Positions 1 through 12,957 are shown, counted from the stretch's first letter. The stretch: 64,000 bases of DNA from Sipunculus nudus (GCA_026874595.1 CM049311.1:68863453-68927452); one strand, 5' to 3'. The notes: generated by a model not told the origin, from the letters alone. Program-made: numbers and translations.

Positions 1-146
1 CATCGATGAATGCCAAAGCGTTTGTACTTGTACCGAGGCATACCTTAAACGACTCTTTTGTCCAACGTGCCCTTGTCTAAAATGGTAATACGGTTACTAT
101 CACAAATTTAATTTCCATTCAGTGGTTTTCCTGTCTGTTTCTGTAG

Positions 147-276
147 GTACCGCCGGCTTTGACTTTCACCCCGGAGGAGTTGATCTGCTTTTATTATATA
201 AACACTTGTCGCCAATCGAAACTCGAGCTGTCTGTTAAATGTTCTCACGTGGCGTCCACGCAGACGAACATCACTG
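147..276 (+). CDS. candidate internal exon, unknown gene
   Basis: A good splice acceptor (pyrimidine-rich tract ending CTGTAG) precedes position 147 and a donor (ACTG followed by GTAATA) follows 276. The 130-bp interval is open in phase 0 and gives 43 residues starting VPPALTFTPEELICFYY and ending near ASTQTNIT, leaving one base for the next exon. Local GC is well above the flanks. The other two frames contain stops. I do not recognise the peptide. The rest of the gene would lie left of the window and in the next kilobases, but no partner exon was found to the right. It could be chance openness next to splice-like sites. Confidence 0.38.
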
Positions 277-397
277 GTAATATGATTTGTGTCTTGATAT
301 CTTATACTTGACCAGGATTTAGAAATTAAAATATGTGTGTGTGTTCTATATGCAATATATTATGTACATTGTTTATAGATGCATCATACTCATCGTT

Positions 398-740
398 TAG
401 ACAAAAAATAAAAGGTATGGTTCTCAGGCACAACTCCCACATCAACATATTTTATTTTGATTTTCAATAGAAACTTACCAATTTTGAGCTCCAGCAGCTC
501 GTACATTTCTTTCTAGAAGATTAAATCATACAATTCAGAAAAAAAATTTCCTTTGTTATGTAGTGCTTTTACTTGTTTAGAAAAATAAATCTAGTAGGAT
601 CTTGATTTTACCTTATTATTTAACAGACTTATCGAAACATACAAAAAGAAAAAAGAAAATAAAATAAAAACCGCCCGCCCGCATTGATTTCTGAAAAAAA
701 GTGCATGAGAACCAAATCTTTTTTTTTTTTTTTTTTAGGG
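398..740. mobile_element. MITE family 1, copy 1 (degraded)
   Basis: The left end carries GGTATGGTTCTCAGGCAC just inside a TAGACAAAAAATAAA stretch. The right end carries the degraded inverse, GTGCATGAGAACCAAAT, followed by a T run. The interior contains the CCGCCCGCCCGC block and the TTTCCTTTGTTATGTAGTGC segment shared with copies at 21.5 kb and 54.2 kb. There is no coding capacity, so this is a non-autonomous DNA transposon. The outer right end is overwritten by T17 and G13 homopolymers. Confidence 0.75.
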
Positions 741-1384
741 GGGGGGGGGGCTAACATATATTTTATATTCATAAATATATATTTATATTATTAAGAAATC
801 CCGAATACATAAAGATGGCTCTCATTGGCCGCATATATGTTTTACCTGTATATTTATTAAAGTAAGCAGCACATCAGCAATAAAGGTAAGAGTTCACTCG
901 CTTTTGTCAACAGTATTCTCATATATAAAAAAGTGTAAGTCTATATCAATGAAAAACGCTGTTTTTTTCCTTAAATTATATATATCCAAGAAAATGAAAA
1001 CAAATCATAAAAAAGGATTTTTCTAGCTTCTCTTCTGCCCTGTAAGGATCGGCCACCAATTGTGGAAAAAAACGGAAATTGACTCGGTCAAAGTGCAAGC
1101 TTTTGAGGAGAAGTGACAAGCTAAAATTAGCTGTGAAATCAGTTGCGGAAAGTGGAATGCCGCACAGAAGCACGGGCACAAAGTGATGGTAGCATTGCCT
1201 TGAGGCGACTTTCATGTGTCAGTATTCCTTATTGCATAAGCACTCTAAAGGATCCTCCTCCGGCCACCCACTTGTCACTGTCTGGATCTGGACAATGCAT
1301 GTGTTATTGCTAAGCATAGAATGATAAGAAACGGGGTAACACGTATAGCCTATTGGATGAAACGAGGAATGACGTAGCATGGTG
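737..1384. other. non-coding spacer
   Basis: AT-rich spacer starting with a poly-G run at about 739-751. It contains a 79-codon minus-strand ORF (976-1215) with no splice context or recognisable motif, which I do not treat as a gene. Confidence 0.5.
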
Positions 1385-2700
1385 TTTAAGAATCGAGGTA
1401 TGACGTACTATAAGTCGAGTTGTAAGGAAACAAGGTAGGACAAACCTGTTGGTTTGGAAAAGAGGTAGGACGTGGTCTAGTGGTTAGGAAACGAGGTAGA
1501 ACGTAGCCTTATGGTAAGGAAACGATATAGGACGTATGGCTTGTGGTTAGGAAACGAGGTAGGACGTAGTCTAGTGGTTAGGAAATAAGGTAGAACGTAG
1601 CCTTATGGTAAGGAAACGATATAGGACGTATGGGTTGTGGTTAGGAAACGAGGAAGGACGTAGTCTAGTGGTTAGGAAATAAGGTAGAACGTAGCCTTAT
1701 GGTAAGGAAACGATATAGGACGTATGGCTTGTGGTTAGGAAACGAGGTAGGACGTAGTCTAGTGGTTAGGAAATAAGGTAGAACGTAGCCTTATGGTAAG
1801 GAAACGATATAGGACGTATGGGTTGTGGTTAGGAAACGAGGTAGGACGCAGAACTGTGGTTAGGAAACGAGGTAGGACGTAGTCTAGTGGTTAGGAAACG
1901 AGGTAGGACGTAGCCTTATGGTAAGGAAACAAGGTAGTACCTAAACTGTGGTTAGGAAACAAGGTATGGCGTAGCCCAGTGGTCTTGAAAAAAAGGTAAT
2001 ACGCAGCCTTATGGTAAGAATACAAGGTATGGCGTACCCTAGTGATAAGGAAACAAGGTATGGCGTAGCCTATTATAAGGAAACAAGGTATGGTGTAGCC
2101 TTGTTATAAGGTAACAAGGTATGGTGTAGCCTAGTAATAAAGAAACAAGGTATGGCGTAGCCTAGTGTTAAGGAAACAAGGTATGGCGTAGTTTAGTTAT
2201 AAGAAAACAAGGTATGGCGTAGCCTAGTGATAAGGAAACAAGGTATGGCGTAGCCTGGTGGTAAGAAAACAAGGTATGGCGTAGCCTAGTGGTAAGGAAA
2301 CAAGATATGGCTTAGCCTAGTGGTAAGGAAACAAGATATGGCTTAGCCTAGTGGTTAGGAAACAAGTTAGGACGTAGCCTTATGGCTAGGAATCAAGGTA
2401 TGGCGTATCCTACTGGTAAGGAAACAAGGTATGGCGTAGCCTAGTGGTAAGGAAACAAGTTTAGGGTTGGCCTAGTGGTTAGGAATCAAGGTATGGCGTA
2501 GCCTAGACGTTGGGAAACAAGGTAGGACGTAGCCTAGATGTTAGGAAACAAGGTATGGCGTAGCATTATGGTTAAGAAACAAGGTCCACGTAACATAGTG
2601 ATTTTGTATAATATTGTAGGGCATAGCCTAGAAGTTGAAAAAACGGAGAGGGGCGCAGCAAATATGGAAAGAAACTTGGTAAGACGTAGCGGTTTAAGTA
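1385..2700. repeat. minisatellite, ~31-bp monomer, with a 94-bp higher-order repeat
   Basis: About forty degenerate monomers resembling GGAAACAAGGTATGGCGTAG plus CCTAGTGGTTA run head to tail. From about 1,490 to 1,870 three distinct monomers form a trimer that repeats almost perfectly. The marker ACGTAGCCTT begins at 1501, 1595, 1689 and 1783, a constant 94-bp step. To the right the array is monomeric and more diverged. It fades out near 2,650-2,700. There are no regularly spaced unique spacers, so it is not CRISPR-like. The short ORFs over its right end are by-products. Confidence 0.93.
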
Positions 2701-3008
2701 CTGGAATAATAAACTTAAAAACATGTATGTCAGTTTGCAATTTTAATTAAGAAGTTTTGGATTACACTGACTGGTTCTGCTGCTGATAATAATAATGAGG
2801 TTTATGTTGAGATTGTTAAATGATGGTTACAATATCTAAGACGGGTTTCCAAAAACACTGAGCTTAGTGGTGAGTATGTTGTAATAATTAATGTTTGTTA
2901 ATATTGTTTACTACGATTCGGAATGACTTTTGAGATGGGTGTGACGATTTTAATTGAAGCTTACCAGGATCAAAGTAAAATACTGAAGAGGTTAAAGATA
3001 ATGAAACA

Positions 3009-3125
3009 ATGATGATGATAATGATGATGATGATGACGATTTTGATGGCATGCTGATGATGATATCATGTTTTGTCATAACAAGATCAACCACGATGAGA
3101 TGATGTTGTTCATGCTGATGGTGGA
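3009..3125. repeat. imperfect GAT microsatellite
   Basis: ATGATGATGATAATGATG and similar runs, interrupted by ACGAT, TTTGATGG and GCTGATG. They fade into a GATG-rich stretch. The surrounding 2.7-3.75 kb shows nothing else supportable. Confidence 0.7.
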
Positions 3126-3749
3126 AGGTAAGTATGGTGTTTGGGGAAAAATTGCGAGGCAAGAGAAATAAATGGCGAGCTTATGGTGGTTTTGAGCTAA
3201 TTGCCAGACCAAAGAAATACATGGTGAAGGTAATGGTGGTAATGGTAGCCATGTTTATTTTAGGAATGACGATGCTTGTATTGTAACGGGCTTGCATAAA
3301 ATACAATTCAAACTGTAGTGAAGAAAATTGTCTGATCGTGTATCAGCACAAAACTTCCTGACAAATTATACTAGCAATAATAATTCACAGTATATTTTGC
3401 ACAAAGCACAGGGAAACAGTCGGCGGAGAAATGTTACATGAAAGTTTGATATAAAGAAAGCAGCTCCATGCCATTCATTTATAAACACGGGATGAAATGA
3501 CGTTGAACGGGAACCATACATCTGTATTTATGCGTACTGATCAAAGCACCGCTTGAAAAAAGGGCCAATTCTCCAGAGCCAAAGAAAAATCCAAGGAAAG
3601 CCCGGATCACCATGAGACATCTTATACAGGAAACGAAATCTTTTGATGTATGCGCTTAAGAACATCATATGAATTCCGGAGATAAATCTCAAATCGCATT
3701 GAATAGTAAGCTACTGACGATTTAAAAGTTTTAATCTGAGACAGGGTTT

Positions 3750-3960
3750 GGAGTGTGTTTTGTATCTTGGGGATCGCGTGCTCGGACCGAGGCCGGGTCT
3801 TTGGTCAGAGTGGTTTTACAGTCAAGCGGCCAGACATCTCGCTTTCAAGAACAAGCCTTTTGTTTCATATCCCGTTCTGATCAAATAAATCTGCCGCAAA
3901 TTGAGATTAATACAGATGCAAAAATGGGAGGATGGGGCTTGTTCCGATGAGGGCTTACGG
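3750..3960 (+). pseudogene. possible retroelement (DIRS/RNase H-type) remnant
   Basis: One frame reads INLPQIEINTDAKMGGWG before a stop. The pattern of an aliphatic run followed by TDA and GWG is typical of the RNase H-like region of DIRS and related retroelements, where (I/L)xTDAS...GWG is common. The flanking frames are broken and no reverse transcriptase block can be read. The match is short, so a chance resemblance is possible. Confidence 0.25.
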
Positions 3961-4594
3961 TGATGCTTTAATGGGCCTGAGTTTCCAGCACGACTGCCGT
4001 GGTGACGGCCACATCCTGGTTGGTTTTTGACAGGTGATTATTCTTCGCGTAACCGCCCCCTTGTTCAAAGGATGTTGACTTGCTCACTACTCTTTTTTTC
4101 TGAAACCCCCACAACAGATTATTCTTACAATTACAGGCAAGGCTCACGGCGATACATTTTATGTCTGGTTACTCTGTACTATCTTTCAAAATCACCGAAA
4201 AGCTAATAAAATATCTAACCATTTCACTGAAATAGAAACGCGCATTAATTCAATTAGTTAATATCAGAATAATTTAAATAAATAAATCGTTCGTATACAA
4301 AATTATAGATGATTGCGTAAAATTATTGAAACAAAACAGTACCAATCAACACAAATGAACAAACGATACTATTCATGAATGTGCTTATTATATTTTTCAG
4401 TTAAACCATTAAGATTTGTAATTTGGATTATGAACAACAGTGTCGAATATTTTAACTGCCTGTATTAAATGGCCACTAACCTTTAACCTTAAATGGGATA
4501 GCCGAGGGGACTTGGGCGTTTTGAAAATAATTAAAAAATTATTTTCAAAGGGGTTCAGCCATATTTGGCTTTCTTCAAGATTTAGATGCAAATT

Positions 4595-5203
4595 TTGAAA
4601 TCTAGCTTAAGTTGAGTTAATCTATAGATGAGCCGGCAAATAAAGCAGAGAGATAGAAAGATCAATAAGAATTATAAGACAAATCCATTGACTGACGTAG
4701 TTTTGCGATGGAAAAGTGCAACGTATGTGAAATTTGGAGTAAAAAATGTGTTAATTCGAGAAATATATCTTGGAAAGTTCATCTGACGCATCTGATAACC
4801 AAAAAAAAACTGCATGCTTAAAACCTGTACTGTCATTTTCAGAAATATAAATGAGACCATCTGGATCATTTTGAACCTGAGGTTTCAGCAGATAAAATTG
4901 TGAAATCAAGCTTGAGTTGAGTTAACCTATAGATGAGCCGGCAAATAAAGCAGAGAGATAGATGGGATCAATCAGAATTATATGACAAATCCATTGACTG
5001 ACGTAGTTTTGCGATGGAAAAGTGCAACGTATGTGAAATTTGGAGTAAAAAATGTGTTTATTTGAGAAATATATCTTGGAAAGTTCATCTGACGCATCTG
5101 ATAACAAAAAAAACTGCATGCTTAAAACCTGTACTGTCATTTTCAGAAATATAAATGAGACCATCTGGATCATTTTGAACCTGAGGTTTCAGCAGATAAA
5201 ATC
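4595..5203. repeat. 305-bp tandem duplication (two copies)
   Basis: Copy 1 (about 4595-4898) and copy 2 (about 4900-5203) are nearly identical, both running from TGAAATC...CTATAGATGAGCCGG to GGTTTCAGCAGATAAAAT. An A-run length difference shifts the reading frame between the copies. The two minus-strand ORFs therefore share a start (MIQMVSFIFLKMTVQ) but diverge, which argues that they are not coding. Confidence 0.9.
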
Positions 5204-8200
5204 TTTGTTATGTGATAGATGATTCAGAAGCAACTGTGCATTAAGCGTTAGGAAGCCTGGACGTTTAACCTTGGCCGTCTGTACCTGAGACATCACATTT
5301 AGTTAGGCACACTGACTTTAACGTTTTGTTGCATGTTGCTTCAGGCTCCCAGACACAGATAGTCTGTTACACTGATAAATGATGCTTAACCAAATAGAAG
5401 CTGCCTGACCCGGCTACCTTTATGTCATAACACGTGACGTACTGCCAAAGAGCAATCTGTGAAATCAGTAAACTTCAAGTGTTTCCTGCCACTGGTAATT
5501 TTACTCTGTTTCATATACATGACACATACCCGTCCTCTGACGCACATTTTTTTAATATCTCCTCAAATAAAATACTTTGAATAAAAAATAAATGCAACCA
5601 TAAAAATGCGAAGGAAAAGAACACTGTTGTTGGCTTTATATTAGAAAGGTTAAATTTTTACAATTCATTGTTTCGCAGGGCTCATTGTTCACGATCTCCC
5701 CATACAATAAGCTACACACACTTTATTCATAATAAACTGATTACATTGAATAATTTGTATGCAAAATCGTATGAGAAGAAAGTACTTTTAATTGTTGGCA
5801 GATAATGTGAAAGATGTGATAGCATTTAAAAAAAAAGCAATCTTTTATTTACGGGTAACATACAACATATATTATTATTCATAATATCATTTTTTTTTCT
5901 TCGAAGGTGGGGCTTGACACGAATGTTTCATTTTCGGGATAAATTCCTTTTCTGATTTTGATTGTGCATGGTTGTCGCAATGATAAATCTGGTTGAACCT
6001 CAAGAATTATAGCATTAAAAAGAGACCATTTGTATCCTTGTAAATTGTCGTTGCGAGTTGTATTTACCGTTGTCCATATTGTGTAGCCCTAAGGCTGAGA
6101 CGGAGGACTTCCCGTCAAATTTAGGTGACCTTCTGTCTAACAAAGGTGACTTACTGACTAATTTAGGATTAGGCTGTGTATGGTATTCCAGAATACTTTC
6201 TTGACACAGATACGCAAATTGGAACGATATCAGCGGAATAAACCTCCGCTTTCTTAGTCATAGAAAAAAGAAAACGTGTTCGTTCAGAAAATGAATCGGT
6301 TTCATGCCATTTGTGTTGTATGATTATAATTTATATACTGATAGCCTCACTTATATCCTGGGTCATATCTAATGACGGCTGAGTCAAGATAGAAAAAAAT
6401 TACAAATTGACGTTTTATATATCTTCCCATATAAGCACATATAAATTTATTTATCATTGTTACTATTATTCTTAACATCACAATTAAAAATTCACTAACA
6501 TTAATTTATCTGATATACAGAAATGCTAATACTTAAATTACAGTGAATCATTGTAACAACTGAAGGGACGGATGCAGTCACTGTTCTCACATGTATGCTG
6601 GTTAAGCAGACGGTCTACTCTGTGTACCCACATCACAGCAGGCCACGTGGTCTCCCTTACACAGCTCAGCTGATCGGCCATGGAAAGAACGACCCCTGTA
6701 GTGGAATCAAAACACTAAACCTAATTAAACATGGACCAGCACGGTATTTTTCAACAAGGAACAGCTTTGTTAGCGAACAGACGATGGCGGTTCTACTAAC
6801 GATCCAGGCTCGCTTTACACCTATCGAATTTATATTATTATGATAAAATGACTATTTGTATGACTATGTTTATGGTATAACAAATATTTTTTTGCTCGGT
6901 TTATTTCGTCGATAATAATTCTGGACATATTGTCATTAAATAACACGCGTGTTGAAGCATATATAGGGAAAATGCCCACTGAGAGAGAGAGAAAGAAAGT
7001 GCGAGAGAGAGGGAGGGGGGATTCACAGTAGACAGTAAAACATAGAAGGAGATGCCTGCACGGGAGCAATTTACTATGATATAGTACGGAATCGTAATTC
7101 TCAACTTCTTAATGAATGAAACTTGGAGACATGCAATTATTTTCATCTAAGCTTATTTAATTGATTATACATACATCACTTGTTTATAAAGTATACCTCG
7201 ATAAATTTCGTCATAAACAGATTTTCTTTTTGAATTTCTCTCCTTTATTTAGGAAGTTTTTTATTTCACTTTTTATTTGCAGATTACCATATTTTTTTAT
7301 ACATATATTCATATACGTATGTTAAATCCAAATGTCAAAATGTTTCTTTATTAATATAAAAAGAAATATGATTTTCATCCAATATGTGCAACTTTTACCG
7401 AAACGGGAGTACACTGAATAGAGTACGTTTCTTCACAAAATCAGACGATTCTGGCATTTCCGCTGAGAAGCTGACAGACGAATATTAAACTTCCGGTGCA
7501 ATGCAGGGCTGACATAAATAAATCATAAAATTTGTTACTGTTTCTTCCCATCATGGCATTCCTGCCGGCGCGGTATAGAACCAGGAAGCCTTTGTTGTAT
7601 TAACCATGATGTGTTTATGACATGAAGCTGAATGTTTCCCCTCTCTTCTCTTTACTTTTGGTAACTCGTCAATATCTGAGTTTGATATATTGATGATTTC
7701 CCGTACCCTCAGTAAATCAGTTGATACACATGCATGAACTGGTATTCCATTACAATTCTTAGGATATTTTATATTTAACAAGTTGGAAAACTTAACTTAT
7801 GTACTTTCTCCTTTAAAATGTAAAGTAATGCCTAGAATTCAGAACTATAAATACAGGCAGCTTGTGTATACATAAATTATCATGAATTTTCAAATCTAGT
7901 GCAGGCATTCCAAAGAAGTATATAGTTAGGCTATAAAAGGGGGAGAAGTCCCGCCTGTCACAAGTTACTGCGTACTCCATGTAAACAACCCCTAACTCGT
8001 CAAAACCGAGTACCGTATTTTTTCCTTATTTTGCCGTACATTTTTACAACCGCACCCCGAGTTCGAAGGTCCCCCTTCTCAGGAAGTGAGCTCGCAGGAA
8101 GGTGCAAATACTGAAACCCTTACCACCTCTAATACTGCTTAGAGACTTTTCAAGTCGTGGTCTAACTCTCTGTCTATACTTTTATTATTCATGGGCCATT

Positions 8201-10229
8201 TGCTAGTCACCAGCCTTCAAGCACTTAATGTCTAATTGTGCATGTGTCTTGAAATGTTTATTCTCTAACTTTAGAAATACAAGACAGTCATCAATACTAC
8301 TTCATTATGTGTCTATTGGAATAAGTAAGCCGGGTTTATGCGTGCATGCATATATCCTTTGGATTTCACGGTAAGTTTAAAAATACAAGACACATAAAAA
8401 AATAAGAATTAAACTGAAAAAATGGAAAATACTCTGAAACGCTTAGCAATAGCGAATCCTACCAAAGGTTTTATATGCGGGATATTCCCTTTCCAATTTA
8501 AAACAAAATAGAAAAGAAATTAGGAAAATCATATTTCCAGAATATCAATTTGAATGACTGCCATCTTCTCTATAACCTAAACTGTATGACGGGTGAAGGG
8601 AAACTCAGTTCCAAATAATAGTTCTGCTATCAATAACTTCCCTTCATGCATGAGTTTCCTCCAAAATTAATCATAAAACATATATCTGCAAACCCTTTGA
8701 GCCTGCCAGAACGACCTGGTCTCGATAAACTCACATAGAAGTCGGCATTCGTCGAAATGTATAGCTCCATTTAACTTTAACGATGACAAATACCACAAGA
8801 TTGTCCCGGGCCACAGTGTACATTAGAAGTTTTCCTTACCGAAAGCTCGACACAATGCACAGTCAGTGGAAAGAGAAAAAAAATACAAAAACTGTCTCCT
8901 CAATTTACAGGCAGCAGGTGTTAAATATTGACTTGTCTCTTTACTGGTCTCAATTGTGCTTGGATAAGAGATTGGGTGTTTGCAGCCTCTGATAGTCTAC
9001 TACAATGGCCCCGTCCTCCAATGGTCGGGTCATGCCTCTGGTATTTTCTACTGGGGCCTGGTGCGTTCAATCGCCTATAGATGCAGTTATTTGCCGGATA
9101 ATTGTGATACATATAAAACCTTTTAGGCACAAATTACTTTTTCACTCTCCAATGCCACATTTCCCATCAGCAGATGTAATTACATATGACTCCCAGATGA
9201 CATCAATCATTCAGACAGAACATATTTTACTTTCATGGATTAGGTGTACACGAAACTTATTGCTAGGTCCTTTTTCTTGTCCTTGGTGTATGATGTATAT
9301 ATTTTGTCAACGTTCCAGCAGCTATTTGGTATGACATGGTACAGAGCCCGCCCGTGTTTGTGCGTGTATGATAGCGATATAGGCTCTCTCTCTTATGATC
9401 TGTCTATATTACTATGAAATGTTATACTTTAATGTATCAATAATTTTCAAAGAAATACCTCTTTAGTTAAGAAAAGAAAAGTTACCTGATTCTTTCAGCT
9501 TAATGATCCTTCCATCTAGACTTGACATACCATTAGTAATTATATTTGTCAATAAACATGTAAAATAAAGTTATCAAATGCCATTAAGGATTTCACTGAG
9601 GTAGGAACTTCTTTAAATATAGTTGCTCAAATAAACGGTGTGTTTCAGTAAATTAAATAATCACAAAATACATCATGATTGCTTATTGGTACATAACAAA
9701 GCCGTTGAAGGACCTGGTTGGCATATAGCATATCAGTTTTCTTTTGATCAAGAATGGTGACGACTGAATGGCCCCCCTATATCTGAGGCGAAATCCCGGA
9801 AATGACCCCAGTATTTCTAACGTCACAGGTAAACACATTCAGATCAAGTAGGCACAGATGGATGGCGTTGGCTAAAGCCCCGTTGTCCGACAAACGATGC
9901 AGCCGTTATGCCGGCAGACGTGTTGGCAAGAGGAGTTATACAATTTGTTTTTCACCTATCTTCTCCTTATCTGCCTCAGTGGCTGAGAACTGTCGATTTA
10001 AATAATATCAACTTGCCCAGTCTGATTTTCATATTAATATTGTATAGATAATGAAAATATAATGACTGAAACTATACTGGTGCTAGGGGATGCTTCTATA
10101 GGGGATTTAATTTTCACTTAATGCAAATTTATAATTATTTGACTCTTTACACCAATATATAAATTTCTTTTTCTTTACACAGCTGAAATATTCCGTAATC
10201 AAAGACAGAAGTAAAACACACAGTTCATA
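5204..10229. other. gene-free AT-rich DNA
   Basis: I see no supportable gene here. Small features are a GAGA-type purine run near 6,980-7,018 and a TATA-box-like CTATAAAAGGGGGAG at 7,931 with no ORF downstream. The largest ORF (9005-9334 +, 109 codons) has no recognisable motif or splice context. Confidence 0.5.
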
Positions 10230-11849
10230 CAGTTGTGCTCATTAGTATCCATACCCCCTTGAAAAATCTACTAATTTTCAATTGTTTTCTACAATTAAGC
10301 TCGGCTATTGGAAATACACTTACATTGAGGGAGACATAGTTGTTGTGCATAAATCCAGGGCACATTTTATTTGGACTGATGAGGATCATGACATTTGTTA
10401 TAATACATTTATTTTTCCCCATGTTCAAAAGTATTTATACCATTGTCCTCTTGAACTACAAAGGCAACTGTTTTTCATGGTACAGGTACTTTGCCAATCA
10501 CAAGGTGTGACCATTTAGTCCCTACATTTTATGCAACCATTCATTTTGCCATTGTTAACCTTCTTACCTGAGACTGGTCTAGTGAAAGGACTAGAGGCCT
10601 GACATGTGGTGATTCGATTACATGCCTAATTCCAAGTCATGTTGGTTTCCAGAAAAAAAATTCCTTGGCCCTATAAATTGAGGGGCATTGGTCAGTCTAC
10701 TGTCAGTTCATGGTCACTGCAAGAATTTCCACCATGGTCAAGCAGAAAGAACTGAGTGAGGACTTAAGGTCGCACATTGTGGATGCATACAAGGATGCAT
10801 AGAAAGCAATATCCAAGCGTTTTCAGGTCCACAGTCCAAGGCATCATTAAGAAATTAAAGGTGTTCCACACAGTGAAGAACCTGACAAGGCCCGGAAGGA
10901 AGCCGAAGGACTCAGACAGACTCTCAACCAGTATCTCAAGACAAACACTCCAGAGAACATTTAATAGGGCAGGACTCAACTTTTTTAACCCCAGCCACAC
11001 AAGACCACATGTGGGCTTCGCCAAAGGTCACCTCGATAAAGGAAAGGGATTTTGTCGTCGATTATATGGTCAGATTAGTTGAAAATGGAGCTCTTTGGGC
11101 ACAGAGATTTTGCTTACGTTGGCGAAATAAGGCTCAAGCTTTCAAATAAAAAACGCGCGGTGAAAACGTTCAAGCATTGAGGAGGAAGCATAATGCTGTG
11201 GGGCTGTTTCTCAGCAAGTGGGAACCTCGTTAAGGTGGACGGCATCACGAGGAAGGAACAGTAGATTTTGAGATCCTCCAGGAGAACATCCGACAGTCTG
11301 CTGCTGGTCTAGGGCCATATTGGATCTTCCAACAAAAAAAACCCCAAAAATACCGCCAAAATAGTCAAGAAATGGTTTGTCAACAACGCAATGTTTTGGA
11401 GTGGCCAAGCCAAAGCCTGACCCCAACCCTATCACAAATCTGTGGTGGGGACTCAAGGTGAAGGTCAGCACAAGAAACCCAACCAATTTGAAGGATCTGG
11501 AGAGACTTCCAAAGAAGGAGTGGGCCAAAATCCCAGTGGAAACATACCGTTACCTAGTAGTAAACTATACAAGACGTTTTGAAGCTGTAATTGCAAATAA
11601 AGGCTATGCTGATTATTAAGTCGTGGGGTAAACAGGGGTTTGAATACTTCTGAACATGATTTTTGTTGCAAATTTGTTAAATATAGCAAAAATAAGGATG
11701 AAATTCGTCAAAAATACATATGCTGTATTTATGGAAGCTTATTGGAACCTTTGTATGTAATTAGTTGTCGAATAAATGGAATCTGCAAAGAGATATACAA
11801 GAATATACAAAAAAATTGCCAGGGGTATGAATGCTTATGAGCACAACTG
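10230..11849 (+). mobile_element. Tc1-like DNA transposon, complete but inactive
   Basis: The element is 1,620 bp, the usual Tc1 size. The left end is CAGTTGTGCTCATTAGTATC and the right end is its imperfect inverse (GAGCACAACTG), both followed inward by a CATACCCC block. It is bounded by TA at 10228-10229 and 11850-11851, the standard Tc1/mariner target duplication. The interior holds a broken transposase on the plus strand. From memory, the ends resemble those of Tc1-like elements known from fish and lampreys. Confidence 0.93.
10734..11619 (+). pseudogene. Tc1-like transposase pseudogene (DD34E type)
   Basis: It begins MVKQKELSEDLRSHIVDAY and ends EAVIANKGYADY, matching the start and end expected of a Tc1 transposase. 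Only 886 bp remain against about 1,030 normally. Internal landmarks are a lysine-rich DNA-binding part, IIWSD followed directly by TAG, GGSIMLWGCFSASGN, and PDPNPITNLWWGLKVKV. The first catalytic Asp survives next to a premature stop. The second acidic motif (normally HDND) reads QQKK, and the third catalytic Glu (NPIENLW in active relatives) is Thr. With several stops and frameshifts it cannot be functional. Confidence 0.92.
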
Positions 11850-12957
11850 TATGGGTTTCGTTCTAAGCAAACAAAAAACATGACTGATGTTTTTGGCCAA
11901 GCACCTTATAAGGACTATCCTGGTCACTACTGGTTCAACTTTGAACAACTAGATGTCTGCGCTGGGCTGTGCGGGTAGACTGGTGCCATCAGGGCTCATT
12001 AGCAACCGTCAAAGAAGTACAAGGTGTTACCAGGTCTGCCCTAGTTACCACCAGTAAAAAAAAATGTCACAAAGGATAGAAAACATTCTTAATCAAATAA
12101 TATCTCTCCAGCACCATTCCAACATCGATTGTATTTATCAACACGGAGAACTTATACAGTATAGGTAAAACAGCTTGAAAAAAAAGTACTGCTCCTGTAA
12201 GATAAGAAACTACTTTATTCATGTAAAATTAGGATACTGCATTCTCACGAATGCATGCCTCTGCCATTCACTTATGTCATATTCCCAGGTTTACTCGTGC
12301 ATAAGTTACTCTACATTTGTGAATATTCCTGGATTCCTGGACCCTTTCCCGATAAGCCTTGAAAATGTCATGATACTCTGTTAATGTTTCCGTGAGTTAT
12401 GCTCATAAATATGAGACGTAGATGGCTACTTTGAAACAAGAGACCAACTAGTCATCCTGCTCTGCTGAAAACTCCAGCCTGCAATAGAAAAGAACTACAT
12501 CAGTAACACACAAATATTGCCGTGGGTCTTTAGTTCCGTACCCTGCTGATATCTATACAGGTATAAATTCACATTTACTACGAAGACTGCGGAGTTGAGA
12601 ACCAGCATACGGATTTACTGTTTTTATTATTTGCTGCTAAATCGCACTTGAACCAGTTAGTGTGGGGGCATATGTCACCGAGTTAATTTTCGCTGTAAAA
12701 AGTGGAGACCCCACATTTTTGTGATCCTAAGACCTTAACTATTACAAAAAAATATGGTGCCAATTTTTCTATGGTGGTTTTGTTATTTTTTTTCAGGTAA
12801 AATTTGATTTTAGAGCAAAAATTGAGGGCCAATATATATAAATATTTACTACGGAGGGATATTTTGCAACAAAACACCTCAGAATGATTAGTAAGATATA
12901 TTACATCACAATAACTTAGACTAGACACACAACGACTGCGTTAAGACGTTTATTCCA

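Noticed and set aside
1-85. Cys-rich open frame starting IDECQSVCTCTEAYLK with a donor-like site at 85
   Set aside because: It ends in phase 2, while the next candidate exon (147) needs phase 0, and the intron would be only 62 bp. The two cannot be joined.
1385-2700. CRISPR-like appearance of regularly spaced repeats
   Set aside because: Monomers are directly adjacent with no unique spacers, and the DNA is eukaryotic.
4672-5173. Two similar minus-strand ORFs starting MIQMVSFIFLKM
   Set aside because: They are by-products of the 305-bp tandem duplication, and the frames differ between copies.
7931-7945. TATA-box-like CTATAAAAGGGGGAG
   Set aside because: No ORF, exon or RNA gene follows within several hundred bases.
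8040-8080. GAGTTCGAAGG as a tRNA B-box
   Set aside because: No A-box or cloverleaf arms at the right distance.
9005-9334. 109-codon plus-strand ORF
   Set aside because: No motif, no splice context, and overlapping ORFs on the other strand. Expected by chance at this length.
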